Assembly: GCF_025822245.1 (NCBI RefSeq)
Contig: NZ_JACKTL010000065.1
Location: 49,018-113,017 of the forward strand
Source of the DNA: Mycolicibacterium hodleri
GTDB lineage: Bacteria; Actinomycetota; Actinomycetes; Mycobacteriales; Mycobacteriaceae
Length of the DNA stretch: 64,000 bases
Direction of reading: 5' to 3'
The first letter of the stretch is position 1; every line of letters starts with the position of its first letter. Of the stretch, positions 1 to 7,609 are shown piece after piece. The position numbers and the translations under genes are program-made. A model generated the notes under the pieces. The model had not been told where the DNA came from. It made no database searches and saw only the letters and a program-made list of their open reading frames with translations.

Positions 1-337
1 GAAACTCGGTGGTCAACAGGCACCAGCCGTCGTTCTCGCCGAGCACGCGATAACGACGCTCGATCGCCGGGGCGAGGTCCCGCGCCGTCGTGATCCTCTC
101 GAGCGCGTGGCCCAACGTGTCCACTTCGGCGTCGAGGTGGCGCCCGAGGAGCTCGACGAAGAGTTCGTCCTTCGACTCGAAGTTCGAATAGAACGCGCCG
201 CGGGAGTATCCCGCCTCCTCGGCGATGACGTCGATCGGCGCGGCCTCGAATCCCGTGCGGCAGAAAACCTTTCCGGCAGCGCCGATCAACCGCTCACGGG
301 TGACGGCCCGCTGCTCGGCGCGCGTCATGCGAACCAC
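1..337 (-). CDS. TetR/AcrR family transcriptional regulator (C-terminus outside the window)
   Basis: Only the N-terminal ~112 residues lie in the window. They form a TetR DNA-binding domain: a first helix (RERLIGAAGKVF), then the turn and recognition helix region (IDVIAEEAGYSRGAFYSNF) and the usual follow-on SKDELFVELL. The ligand-binding domain runs off the left edge. I chose GTG at 337 because AGGAG lies about 6 bases upstream; an in-frame ATG three codons later (328) is the alternative. The gene diverges from the alpha/beta hydrolase at 460. The 122-bp gap holds two inverted repeats that could be its operators, so it probably controls itself and the hydrolase. The ligand is unknown. Confidence 0.85.
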   Translation of the reverse strand, partial: MVRMTRAEQRAVTRERLIGAAGKVFCRTGFEAAPIDVIAEEAGYSRGAFYSNFESKDELFVELLGRHLDAEVDTLGHALERITTARDLAPAIERRYRVLGENDGWCLLTTEF

Positions 338-406
338 GCTCGCTCCTGTCCGATCCTGAAGGAGCTCCGAACTCCTCTTGACAGGAGAATGACACATCTG
401 CATTGT

Positions 407-422
407 GATACACAACTGTATC
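407..422. promoter_or_regulatory. Inverted repeat, candidate TetR operator
   Basis: GATACA and TGTATC form perfect 6-bp arms around the spacer CAAC, in the gap between the divergent tetR gene and the alpha/beta hydrolase. A TTGACA at 378-383 could be the -35 of the rightward promoter, which would put this repeat over the -10/+1 zone. That assignment is inference. Confidence 0.4.
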
Positions 423-424
423 TG

Positions 425-438
425 AGTGCACGTGCACT
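425..438. promoter_or_regulatory. Perfect 14-bp palindrome AGTGCACGTGCACT, candidate operator
   Basis: A perfect self-complementary 14-mer lies 22 bases before the GTG of the hydrolase gene and just before its ribosome site (GAGGGGA, 446-452). Size and position suit a TetR operator. It may act with the neighbouring repeat at 407-422. Confidence 0.4.
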
Positions 439-459
439 TCTGAATCGAGGGGAACGCGT

Positions 460-1344
460 GTGAACCACCGCGAACACACCGACCGCGTCGTGCCGACCGC
501 CCGCGAATGGATCGGCCAGTGCGACAGCCTGACCAGCAGTCGCGGACACCGCATCGCCTTCCGCCGGCGGGGCCACGGACCCACCGTGCTGATGCTGCAC
601 GGATTCCCCACGTGGTCCTACGACTACGCCGTCGTCGCCGAAGACCTGGTCGCAGACCACGAGGTGGTCACGGTGGACTTCCTCGGCTATGGCGCTTCCG
701 ACAAACCCAATCCCTACGACTACTCCGTTGCCGAATCGGCCGACATCGTCGAGGAATTGGCCGAGCACCTCGGCCTGCAGTCGGTGCACCTGGTGGTCCA
801 CGACTACGGCGGCATCGTCGGTCAGGAGTTGATCCACCGAGCCGTCGCCGGCCGCCTCGCGTTCACCATCGAGCGTCTGATTGCCGCCAACTTCGGGCTG
901 GTGTTCAGCGCCTACAAGCCAACCCGTCTGCAACGATTGCTCATTCGGCCCGTCATCGGCCGTTGGATCGCGAGCCGCATCACCGGTGCTCGCCTGCGGA
1001 CCGGCCTGGACGCGCTCCGTGGCCGCGATCTGACCGATGACGAGTTCGACCAGCTCTGGCTGGGCGTGTCACGTCTGGATGGGCACCGGCTGGCGCACAG
1101 GCACATTCGGTACAACGCCGAACGCAAGATCCATCACCGTCGTTGGGAGCACGCGCTGTCGGCGTGGGGCGGCCCGGTGCATCTGGTGTGGGGTATGGAC
1201 GATCCAGTGTCCGGACGCCACGTGCTCGCAGAAGCGACCCGCCTGCTGCCCCACGCCACGGTGACCGCGCTCGACGGAGTCGGCCACTATCCGCAGTCGG
1301 AAGCGCCGCACGCCTTTGCCGCCGCGGTCAGGGCTCGCGCGTGA
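460..1344 (+). CDS. Alpha/beta hydrolase, haloalkane dehalogenase/epoxide hydrolase type
   Basis: 294 residues. The oxyanion-hole motif HGFPTW is near residue 47. The nucleophile elbow is HDYGG near residue 109, so the nucleophile is Asp, as in epoxide hydrolases and haloalkane dehalogenases rather than Ser esterases. The acid is probably in WGMDDP near 248 and the His is in GVGHYPQ near 275. No signal peptide is seen, so it is probably cytosolic. The GTG start follows GAGGGGA with good spacing. The partner TetR is divergent, with palindromes between, which suggests substrate-induced expression. The substrate cannot be read from sequence. The gene ends 3 bp before the convergent oxidoreductase gene. 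Confidence 0.85.
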   Translation: MNHREHTDRVVPTAREWIGQCDSLTSSRGHRIAFRRRGHGPTVLMLHGFPTWSYDYAVVAEDLVADHEVVTVDFLGYGASDKPNPYDYSVAESADIVEELAEHLGLQSVHLVVHDYGGIVGQELIHRAVAGRLAFTIERLIAANFGLVFSAYKPTRLQRLLIRPVIGRWIASRITGARLRTGLDALRGRDLTDDEFDQLWLGVSRLDGHRLAHRHIRYNAERKIHHRRWEHALSAWGGPVHLVWGMDDPVSGRHVLAEATRLLPHATVTALDGVGHYPQSEAPHAFAAAVRARA

Positions 1345-1347
1345 CGG

Positions 1348-2328
1348 TCACGTCGTCAGGACGATCTTCCCCCGGACTTCGCCTGATTCGAGCAGCTCGT
1401 GGGCCAACCCGGCCTGCTCGAGCGGCAGGGTCTTCTCGATCGGGACGCGGAAGCGCCCGGCCGCGATTCCGTTCAGGATTGCGGTCAAATCGGGGCGGGG
1501 ATCCCATCCATGACCCATCAGGTCGTTGATCTGGAAGCCGTGGATGGACGCGTTCTTCGGGTAGAAGTCGCGGGTGTCCAGAGTGCTCGGCGCCAACGCC
1601 ACGTTCGCCATCGCCGCGACTCGGCCGGCGTGACCGACCGCGCGGACGCAGGCGGTGAACGTCTCTCCGCCGGTCAGGTCGAGGGCCGCTTCGGCACCTC
1701 TGCCGGAGGTGAGGTCGCGAACTCGCTCGACGACGTCGTCGCGCGTGCGGTTCAGGACGTGGTGGGCGCCGAGATCCCTTACCCACGAGGCCTTCTCGTC
1801 GTGGCCGACGACGGCGATGACCGTTGCGCCCACGTCCTGCGCGATCTGGACCGCCGCGCTGCCGACGCCACTGGCCGCAGCGGTGATGAGCACGGTCTCA
1901 CCGTCGCCCAATTTGATCAAGTGACGCAGGCAATACCACGCCGACAACCAGGCGATCGGCACCGCCGCGGCGGCGACGAGCTCGACCTCCGGCGGGATCG
2001 CCAGGGCCCTGTCCGCACCGACTGCCGCCTGTTCGGCGTAACAGCCGGGCGCCCCGCTGGCGCCCCACGTCACCACTCGGTCGCCGACCTCGAAGCCGGT
2101 CACACCGGGCCCGATGCCGGCGACTGTTCCGGCGCCCTCGCCACCCAGCACGGCTGGCAACGGCGGCCCGGCGTGATACCTGCCCGACCGGTAGAGCAGG
2201 TCGGCCCGGTTGACCGACGCCGCGGCCACGGCGACGACGATCTCACCGGGACCCGCTGTGGGGTCGGGAATCTCGGAACACCGCAGCGTGTGGGCCGGGC
2301 CAAACTCGGTGAGCTGAACTGCACGCAT
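1348..2328 (-). CDS. NADPH:quinone oxidoreductase / zinc-type alcohol dehydrogenase-like (MDR superfamily)
   Basis: 326 residues. The N-terminal GroES-like half carries SVNRADLLYRSG and LGGEGAGTV. The Rossmann half carries the NADPH loop AASGVGSAAVQIA near residues 148-160. The catalytic-zinc Cys/His pattern of true alcohol dehydrogenases is not apparent, which favours the quinone-reductase branch. The start is ATG 2328, where MRAVQLTEFGP begins as in the family and GGGAG precedes it; the open frame extends 21 codons further up without family-like sequence. It diverges from the CGNR regulator gene, which may control it. Confidence 0.85.
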   Translation of the reverse strand: MRAVQLTEFGPAHTLRCSEIPDPTAGPGEIVVAVAAASVNRADLLYRSGRYHAGPPLPAVLGGEGAGTVAGIGPGVTGFEVGDRVVTWGASGAPGCYAEQAAVGADRALAIPPEVELVAAAAVPIAWLSAWYCLRHLIKLGDGETVLITAAASGVGSAAVQIAQDVGATVIAVVGHDEKASWVRDLGAHHVLNRTRDDVVERVRDLTSGRGAEAALDLTGGETFTACVRAVGHAGRVAAMANVALAPSTLDTRDFYPKNASIHGFQINDLMGHGWDPRPDLTAILNGIAAGRFRVPIEKTLPLEQAGLAHELLESGEVRGKIVLTT

Positions 2329-2366
2329 CGACGCTCCCAGGTAACTGGTTGAACAGGTTTCCATCA

Positions 2367-2391
2367 TTGACACCGGTTGAAGGGGTGTCAA
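2367..2391. promoter_or_regulatory. Inverted repeat TTGACACC-N9-GGTGTCAA
   Basis: Two perfect 8-bp arms (2367-2374 and 2384-2391) lie in the 80-bp gap between the divergent quinone oxidoreductase and CGNR genes. They are adjacent to the TATAGT box of the CGNR gene. This is a likely operator for a dimeric regulator, possibly the CGNR protein itself (inference). Confidence 0.45.
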
Positions 2392-2395
2392 CCCC

Positions 2396-2401
2396 TATAG
2401 T
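2396..2401 (+). promoter_or_regulatory. TATAGT -10 box for a probable leaderless mRNA
   Basis: TATAGT fits the mycobacterial SigA -10 pattern TANNNT. It ends 7 bases before the A of ATG 2409, so transcription would start at or next to the start codon. The inverted repeat at 2367-2391 covers the -35 zone. Confidence 0.4.
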
Positions 2402-2408
2402 GGGTGGC

Positions 2409-2987
2409 ATGGACGCGACCAGTTCCGGCGGCGATTCGAGGTTTCCCCTCGACGGGGGCCGACGGTGCCTCAACCTGACGGCCACGCTCGGGCGTCGTCA
2501 CGCCGATCCGGTCGAGCGGATTCCCGACGGAAAGGCGTTGTCGCAGTGGCTCGTTGCCTCCGACATCCTCCCGGTGCCTCCCGACGTCTCCGCGTGCGAG
2601 GGCCACGTGATGCCGTTCCGTGAACTGCGGGAGGCCGTCTACCGCCTGGTGCGTGCCGCCATGGCCGGCACGTCCCTGGTAGGCGCCGACGTGACTTTGG
2701 TCAACGAGTGGGCGGTGCGTCCGGACCTCGCGCCGCAGTTGCGGGGGACGGGCCGGTCGTGGACGTCGGTCGGTGATCCCGTCGAGGCGGCCATGGCGAG
2801 CCTGGCCCGTGACGCCGTGGAATTGCTGACCGCTTCACCGCGAGAGCGGATCAAGGAATGCGCCCACCCGGACTGCTCGCTGTTGTTCGTCGACGACTCG
2901 CAGTCCGGGCGGCGGCGGTGGTGTTCCATGGAACGCTGCGGCAACCGGGCCAAGATTGCGCAGTACCGCAGGCGAACCGCTCACTGA
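2409..2987 (+). CDS. CGNR zinc-finger regulator (ABATE + zf-CGNR)
   Basis: 192 residues. The N-terminal two thirds match the ABATE-type ligand-sensing region (PLDGGRRCLNLTATLGRR at the start). The C-terminal ~45 residues are the CGNR zinc finger: CAHPDC, then WCSMERCGNRAK and a basic tail QYRRR. Four Cys are available for zinc. I chose ATG 2409 because the frame upstream is not family-like and a TATAGT box fits a leaderless start. The divergent quinone oxidoreductase gene and the intervening inverted repeat suggest a local target. Confidence 0.85.
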   Translation: MDATSSGGDSRFPLDGGRRCLNLTATLGRRHADPVERIPDGKALSQWLVASDILPVPPDVSACEGHVMPFRELREAVYRLVRAAMAGTSLVGADVTLVNEWAVRPDLAPQLRGTGRSWTSVGDPVEAAMASLARDAVELLTASPRERIKECAHPDCSLLFVDDSQSGRRRWCSMERCGNRAKIAQYRRRTAH

Positions 2988-3006
2988 TTGGCGTGCCGCC
3001 GCCCCG

Positions 3007-3423
3007 TTAGGGGGTGGCGTCGACGAGTGTGGAATACAGGCGTCGCACGCGGGCGGCGATGTCGTCGCGCACCAGACGCATCCGTTCGAGGCCGTCGACG
3101 CCGCGTTCGGAGGGCTCGTCGGTGTCCCAGTTCTCGACCCGGGTTCCCGGGAGCGGGTCGAGACGGGCCTCTCGGCCGAGGGTGACCACGAAGTCGACGT
3201 CGCGGGCCAGCTCGTAATCCACTCGGGTGGGTTGCTCGGAGCTGATGTCCACCCCGACTTCCAGAAGTGCCTGCGCGGACAGGTCGTTGACGGCCGTGCC
3301 CGGTGCGGTGCCGGCCGAATGGACCTCCACGGTGTCACCGGCGAGCTGGCGCATCAGTCCGGCGGCCATCTGTGACTTGCCGGCGTTCTTCACGCAGACG
3401 AACAGGACGGACGGGGTGGTCAC
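3007..3423 (-). CDS. arsC: Arsenate reductase, LMW-PTP type, probably mycothiol-dependent
   Basis: 138 residues. The catalytic P-loop near the N-terminus is CVKNAGKS with Cys10; the position usually held by Arg in the CX5R loop is Lys. A DTDEP segment near residue 104 supplies the general acid. Cys10 is the only cysteine, so the thioredoxin-coupled three-Cys mechanism is impossible. By analogy with actinobacterial arsenate-mycothiol transferases, reduction probably uses mycothiol and mycoredoxin (inference). The GTG start overlaps the acr3 stop by 4 bases (GTGA), so translation is probably coupled. It is the last gene of arsR-acr3-arsC. Confidence 0.85.
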   Translation of the reverse strand: MTTPSVLFVCVKNAGKSQMAAGLMRQLAGDTVEVHSAGTAPGTAVNDLSAQALLEVGVDISSEQPTRVDYELARDVDFVVTLGREARLDPLPGTRVENWDTDEPSERGVDGLERMRLVRDDIAARVRRLYSTLVDATP

Positions 3424-4505
3424 GAAGTCGTCTGTCCCGTCGAGACGGCCGGGTGTCGGTCGGCGAATCGGTGGCGCAACCCCAGTGACACGTAGACCAG
3501 GCAGACGAGGACGGGAACCTCGATCAGCGGTCCGACGACCCCGGCGAGGGCTTGGCCGGAGGTGGCGCCGTACGTGGCGATGGCGACGGCGATCGCGAGT
3601 TCGAAGTTGTTGCCCGCCGCGGTGAACGCCAGGGTGGTGGTGCGTTGATAGCCCAGACCGATCGCGGCGCCGAGCAGGAACCCGCCGCCCCACATGACGG
3701 TGAAGTAGGCGAGCAGCGGAAGCGCGATGCGCACGACGTCGAGGGGGCGGTCGGTGATCTGTTCCCCTTGTAGCGCAAAGAGAATGACGATGGTGAACAG
3801 TAGCCCGTAGAGCGCCCACGGCCCGATCCGCGGTAGGAACGTCGATTCGTACCACTCCCGGCCCCTGGCTCCTTCGCCGAGTCGGCGAGACAGGTACCCG
3901 GCGAGCAGGGGAATGCCGAGAAAGACGAGAACGGACTTGGCGATCTGCCACGGTGACGTGCTGACAGTGGTCTGCTCGAGACCCAGCCAGCCGGGCAGGA
4001 CCGACAGGTAGAACCACCCCAGGGCGGCGAACATGGCGACCTGGAAGATCGAGTTCAGCGCCACGAGAACGGCGGCGGCCTCCCGGTCGCCACAAGCCAG
4101 GTCGTTCCAGATGACGACCATCGCGATGCAGCGAGCCAGACCGACGATGATCAACCCAGTCCGGTACTCGGGGAGGTCGGGCAGCGTCAACCACGCCAAC
4201 GCGAACATCAACGCCGGACCCAAGGCCCAGTTCAACACGAGCGAGCTGACCAGCAGCCTGCGATCGCCGGTGACGGTGTGGAGGCGGTCGTAGCGGACCT
4301 TGGCCAGCACCGGGTACATCATGATGAGCAGCCCAAGGGCGATGGGCAGCGAAATGCCGTCGAGCCGAACGCCTTCCAGCGCCCTGTTCAACCCCGGAAT
4401 CCCCCGCCCCAGCAGTAGGCCGGCGACCATGGCGACGCCGATCCACACCGGCAGGAACCGGTCCACCGTGGACAGCTTGGCCACGACCGGCGCCGCCGAC
4501 GTCAC
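3420..4505 (-). CDS. acr3: Arsenite efflux permease of the ACR3 family
   Basis: 361 residues with about ten hydrophobic segments. The conserved TM4 Cys is in NDLACGDREAA, and the GNNFELAIAVAIA segment carries the conserved Glu expected of an ACR3 metalloid/H+ exchanger. I chose GTG 4505, where TSAAPVVAKLSTVDRF begins just before TM1; it overlaps the arsR stop by 4 bases. The longer upstream frame is arsR read out of frame. The product exports arsenite made by ArsC. Confidence 0.9.
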   Translation of the reverse strand: MTSAAPVVAKLSTVDRFLPVWIGVAMVAGLLLGRGIPGLNRALEGVRLDGISLPIALGLLIMMYPVLAKVRYDRLHTVTGDRRLLVSSLVLNWALGPALMFALAWLTLPDLPEYRTGLIIVGLARCIAMVVIWNDLACGDREAAAVLVALNSIFQVAMFAALGWFYLSVLPGWLGLEQTTVSTSPWQIAKSVLVFLGIPLLAGYLSRRLGEGARGREWYESTFLPRIGPWALYGLLFTIVILFALQGEQITDRPLDVVRIALPLLAYFTVMWGGGFLLGAAIGLGYQRTTTLAFTAAGNNFELAIAVAIATYGATSGQALAGVVGPLIEVPVLVCLVYVSLGLRHRFADRHPAVSTGQTTS

Positions 4506-4864
4506 GTGGTGACCGGCGTGGTGGGATCGAGCAGGGCCGAGATGTCGTGCAGCGCCTCGGGAACTACGGCGTAGTACACCCACGACGCCCGCCGCTGCGA
4601 GGTCAACAAACCGGCGTCGCGGAGGACCTTGAGGTGGTGGGACACCGTGGGCTGAGACACGGCGACCCCGCCGGAGACGTCGCACACGCACGCCTCACCG
4701 CCGGCATGGCTGGCGATGGCGCTGAACAGTCGTAACCGCACCGGGTCGGAGAGCGCCTTCAACTTCGTGGCCATCGCGACGGCGGCTGACTCCGTCAGCG
4801 GCTCGCGCAGCACCGGCGCCGTGACGCAGCAGTCGTCCGGGGCGGCGTTCGATGGATTCGACAT
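4502..4864 (-). CDS. arsR: ArsR-family metalloregulatory repressor of the ars operon
   Basis: 120 residues, winged helix. The recognition region is SQPTVSHHLKVLRDAGLL. A CVCD motif (Cys59, Cys61) sits at the start of the DNA-binding unit, where ArsR proteins bind As(III). A further pair, Cys12-Cys13, lies near the N-terminus and could complete a three-Cys site. It is the first gene of the operon, with acr3 and arsC each overlapping by 4 bases. An inverted repeat lies immediately upstream. Confidence 0.9.
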   Translation of the reverse strand: MSNPSNAAPDDCCVTAPVLREPLTESAAVAMATKLKALSDPVRLRLFSAIASHAGGEACVCDVSGGVAVSQPTVSHHLKVLRDAGLLTSQRRASWVYYAVVPEALHDISALLDPTTPVTT

Positions 4865-4867
4865 GTG

Positions 4868-4887
4868 TCGATATTGACGGACATCGA
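4868..4887. promoter_or_regulatory. Candidate ArsR operator/promoter
   Basis: TCGAT and ATCGA arms flank a 10-base AT-richer spacer. The site starts 4 bases upstream of the arsR start codon (4864), where an autorepressor would block transcription. The arms are short, so support is modest. Confidence 0.35.
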
Positions 4888-4917
4888 ATCAGAGTGCAAA
4901 CGGCGGCGAGCGGCGCC

Positions 4918-5340
4918 TCAGTCCAGGTCGGCGAGAGACCTTCGCGCAGCCTCCAGTTCGGCTTCGAGCGCGGCGACCTTGGCGGCCTGCTGCGAGCGCG
5001 CCTCCTCGATGACGGCGTCGATTGGCGTCGAGAGGTCGGCGTGCAGTTCCTTGGCCGCTCGGGAGACGGCGGCCGCTGCGACGGCAAGGTCGCGCGCCAG
5101 GAAGGTGGTGCCCTGCTTGAGCTCCGCGCGCCACTCACCGTCGGCGGTGCCCGTCACGGTGAGCGTCAACTCGAGAGTCTTGGTCTTCCTGGCGGCGTTC
5201 TTCCGTGGGGCCTTGGCGGGTTTCTCGGCGGTGGCGGTGTCGGGCGACGCTGCCGGGGTGCTCGTGAGCGGGGTCGCCGGGGATTCGAGCTCGTCGACGT
5301 CGGCGGACGGCGCGTCTGCGGTCAGGGTGTCTGCGGTCAT
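4918..5340 (-). CDS. Conserved Ala-rich protein with C-terminal coiled coil, function unknown
   Basis: 140 residues. Residues 1-45 are a disordered Thr/Ala/Pro segment. A basic patch follows (KAPRKNAARKTKT), then a strand-rich stretch (LELTLTVTGTADGEWRAEL) and a helix. A final coiled coil (AAKVAALEAELEAARRSL) ends the protein. I chose ATG 5340 because AAGGAGAGA precedes it. The basic patch could bind nucleic acid, but this is only a suggestion. A near-perfect LexA box sits 60 bp upstream, so the gene may respond to DNA damage. I do not recognise a named family. Confidence 0.6.
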   Translation of the reverse strand: MTADTLTADAPSADVDELESPATPLTSTPAASPDTATAEKPAKAPRKNAARKTKTLELTLTVTGTADGEWRAELKQGTTFLARDLAVAAAAVSRAAKELHADLSTPIDAVIEEARSQQAAKVAALEAELEAARRSLADLD

Positions 5341-5399
5341 CGGTGCGGCTCTCTCCTTCAAACGGTCGCCCACGGCGAGCGGGCAGGCGGGGGCTCCAT

Positions 5400-5415
5400 T
5401 AGAACATGCGTTCGA
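5400..5415. promoter_or_regulatory. LexA (SOS) box-like site
   Basis: TAGAACATGCGTTCGA matches the mycobacterial SOS consensus TCGAAC-N4-GTTCGA at 11 of 12 fixed positions. It lies 60 bp upstream of the leftward coiled-coil gene (start 5340) and 452 bp from the rightward glycoside hydrolase gene. The former is the more likely target. Confidence 0.5.
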
Positions 5416-5866
5416 CCCCCTTGCGTGCAGTGGCGCTGACACGAGCGGCGGTTCCGTCAAGGGTGTCGTGGTTGCCATGCAAACGCTGGTGCGCGTCACG
5501 GCTGGCGGGTTCAGTTGGTGAACGATCGTGGACTGAAACGTTTTCGTCCGCCGGCGACAAAGCCCAATCTTTGATCTTCATTTGTTGTGCTCTAAATGGC
5601 GCGGACATTTGATCAGCAAATGACAAATGCCCGTTCGTCGCGATTTCGAGCCCGTCGATTCACGCTGGCGTCTAATTTGCTGAAATCGATGAGCGACGTC
5701 GAATTTGGGGTCAGCCCAGACCGTGGCCATGGGGTAAACGTGCTGTTCAAAGATTATCTACAGGAAAATCGTGGGTTAGGTCACATGGCGACCGGGCATC
5801 ACTTCGTACATGGGGATCGGCGGTGCACGTCGAACCGTGGACCTGAATCAGGAGAGTGAGAGTGTC
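5416..5866. other. Long intergenic region, AT-richer than its neighbours, no convincing gene
   Basis: No open frame here looks like a protein. Roughly 5560-5770 is visibly richer in A/T than the surrounding sequence. It contains CATTTG at 5579 and 5606 and its complement CAAATG at 5617 and 5624. The inner pair makes a 17-bp inverted repeat with spacer ATCAG. The region ends in AGGAGAG (about 5850-5856), the ribosome site of the glycoside hydrolase gene. It is probably that gene's long regulatory leader, possibly acquired with it. Confidence 0.5.
5606..5622. promoter_or_regulatory. Inverted repeat CATTTG-ATCAG-CAAATG
   Basis: Perfect 6-bp arms sit within a nested set of four hexamers (CATTTG at 5579 and 5606; CAAATG at 5617 and 5624) in the AT-rich leader. 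The geometry suggests paired sites for a dimeric regulator, about 245 bp before the glycoside hydrolase start. Confidence 0.3.
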
Positions 5867-7597
5867 ATGGGGCAAAGTAGTGACAGGAGCTGGCATCCAG
5901 CGGTAGTCAGAGTCGTCGTCGCCGGGATGGCTACCGTGGCCGTTTCCGCAGTCGGCGCCACTACGATCGTGCCGAGCATGCGCACTGCGACGATCAACGT
6001 CGCCCCGCTCGCCGCCATCGACGAGTCCAGCGACACCGTCGGGTTCGCCGACTCCGACCTGTACGGCATGACGCCGACGCAAATCGACGCACAACTGGAC
6101 CAGATGCAGGCCATGGGTGTGGAGAACGTTCGTGTGATGATCCCGTGGGCCGGGGTGGAGTACTACCCCGGTTACTACAACTGGAGCACCGTCGACTACA
6201 TGGTCAACGCCGCCGACTCCCGCGGCATGGGCGTGCTCGGAGTGATCAACTCCACCCCGTCCTGGGCGACCGAGCCGGGGCAGCCCGCGCTCAGCGGAGC
6301 GCCGGCTTCACCCGCCGCATACGGCGACTTCGCCGGCACGGTGGCGGCGCGGTACGCGGGCAAGGTCGGTGCCTACGAGATCTGGAACGAGCCCAACTCG
6401 TACGCGTTCTACTCGCCGCAACCCGATCCGGCGGGTTACACCGAGCTGTTGAAGGCCGCGTACCCGCAGATCAAGGCCGCGGATCCGCATGCCACGGTCA
6501 TCGGTGGCGTCGTAGGCTAGGTGGTCACCTACGGCAACCTGACCATGAATCCGGTCGACTTCGTCAACGGCATCTACGCCGCAGGTGGCGAGCCGTACTT
6601 CGACGCGCTGTCGTTCCACCCGTATCAGTACACGACCCCGTTCTCCGACGGGGGCTCCCTGCCGGACTCGCCGATCAACCAATTGGCGGACATTCACGAC
6701 CTGATGGTCGCCAACGGCGACGGCAGCAAGCTGATCTGGGCCAGTGAATATGGCGAGCCGAGTTCGGTTGCGGGAGAAGCGAATCAAGCCGCGTACCTGC
6801 AGGACATGCTCACGAAGTGGCGGACGCTTGGCTACACCGGTCCGACGTTCGTGTGGACCCTGCAGGATCGCAACACCGCGAGCACCGACCCCGAGGACAC
6901 CTTCGGCGTCATCCGCTCCGACGGGACGTGGAAGCCGGCGGCCTACGTGATCCAGCAGCTGGCGACTCAGAAGAACACGACGCCTGCGATGGCGCGAATG
7001 GCTCTGGCCCTCCCGGACGCGCAGCAGGCGGCGCCGGCCGATCTCGCCGCTTTGACCGCCGTCGCCGAGGCCCCCGCGACGGCCGCGACCCCGGACGCCG
7101 TGCCGTCGAACCCGATGGAAGCCGCGATGCAGATGGCGGCGAATTCCCTCGCCGCGGCCGGTCAGGCAGTGGCCACGGCGCTCCAGCAGGCGACGGCGAT
7201 GGTCTCGGCAGATCTCCCTCGGGTGCCGGCCGCGGCTGCCACCGCGCCTGCCGCGCCGGCGGCGCCCGCCCAAGACCAGCGCTACGTGGTCACCCCGACG
7301 GGTGGCGTCCAGGTGTCGACCACCGATGCCTCGACGCTGGCCAAAGACCCAGTGGTCCAACGCAAGCTCGACCGGCAAGCCCTGCGCACGGAACGGACGG
7401 CCCGGGTTGCCGCACCGGCCACGTCGAGGTCCGCAGCCGACAGTCCCACGCGTGCGGTCGCGTCGTCCGACAAGACGTCCGCGGACTCGTCCAAGCGAAC
7501 CGCCGACACGCGCGAGCGCCCCGGTGACGATCGGCAGAAGCATCGCCCCGGACGCGTCGCGGCTGACGCCGGCGGCGGTGGGGCACGCCGCTCGTGA
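5867..7597 (+). pseudogene. Secreted glycoside hydrolase (clan GH-A cellulase-like), interrupted by an in-frame TAG
   Basis: Read through, it encodes 576 residues. An N-terminal hydrophobic segment (VVRVVVAGMATVAVSAVGA) looks like a signal peptide. A TIM-barrel follows, with WNEPN at residue 175 as acid/base Glu and SEYGEP at residue 294 as probable nucleophile. The tail from about 380 is Ala/Pro-rich and disordered. A TAG codon at 6518-6520 (codon 218) splits the frame while the same frame continues with family-like sequence (VVTYGNLTMNPVDFV). The truncated product would lack the nucleophile. A GTG at 6521 directly after the stop could allow reinitiation. ATG 5867 is preceded by AGGAGAG. Nonsense mutation, readthrough and sequence error all remain possible. 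Confidence 0.75.
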
Positions 7598-7609
7598 GAC
7601 GCTGCCGGG

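Noticed and set aside
3007..4446. A 479-codon frame that seems to fuse arsC to an upstream Arg-rich region
   Set aside because: The upstream part is acr3 read in the wrong frame; arsC starts at GTG 3423.
5596..5859. Open frame of 87 codons in the AT-rich leader
   Set aside because: No ribosome site and no protein-like pattern; GC at third codon positions is not raised as in real genes of this genome.
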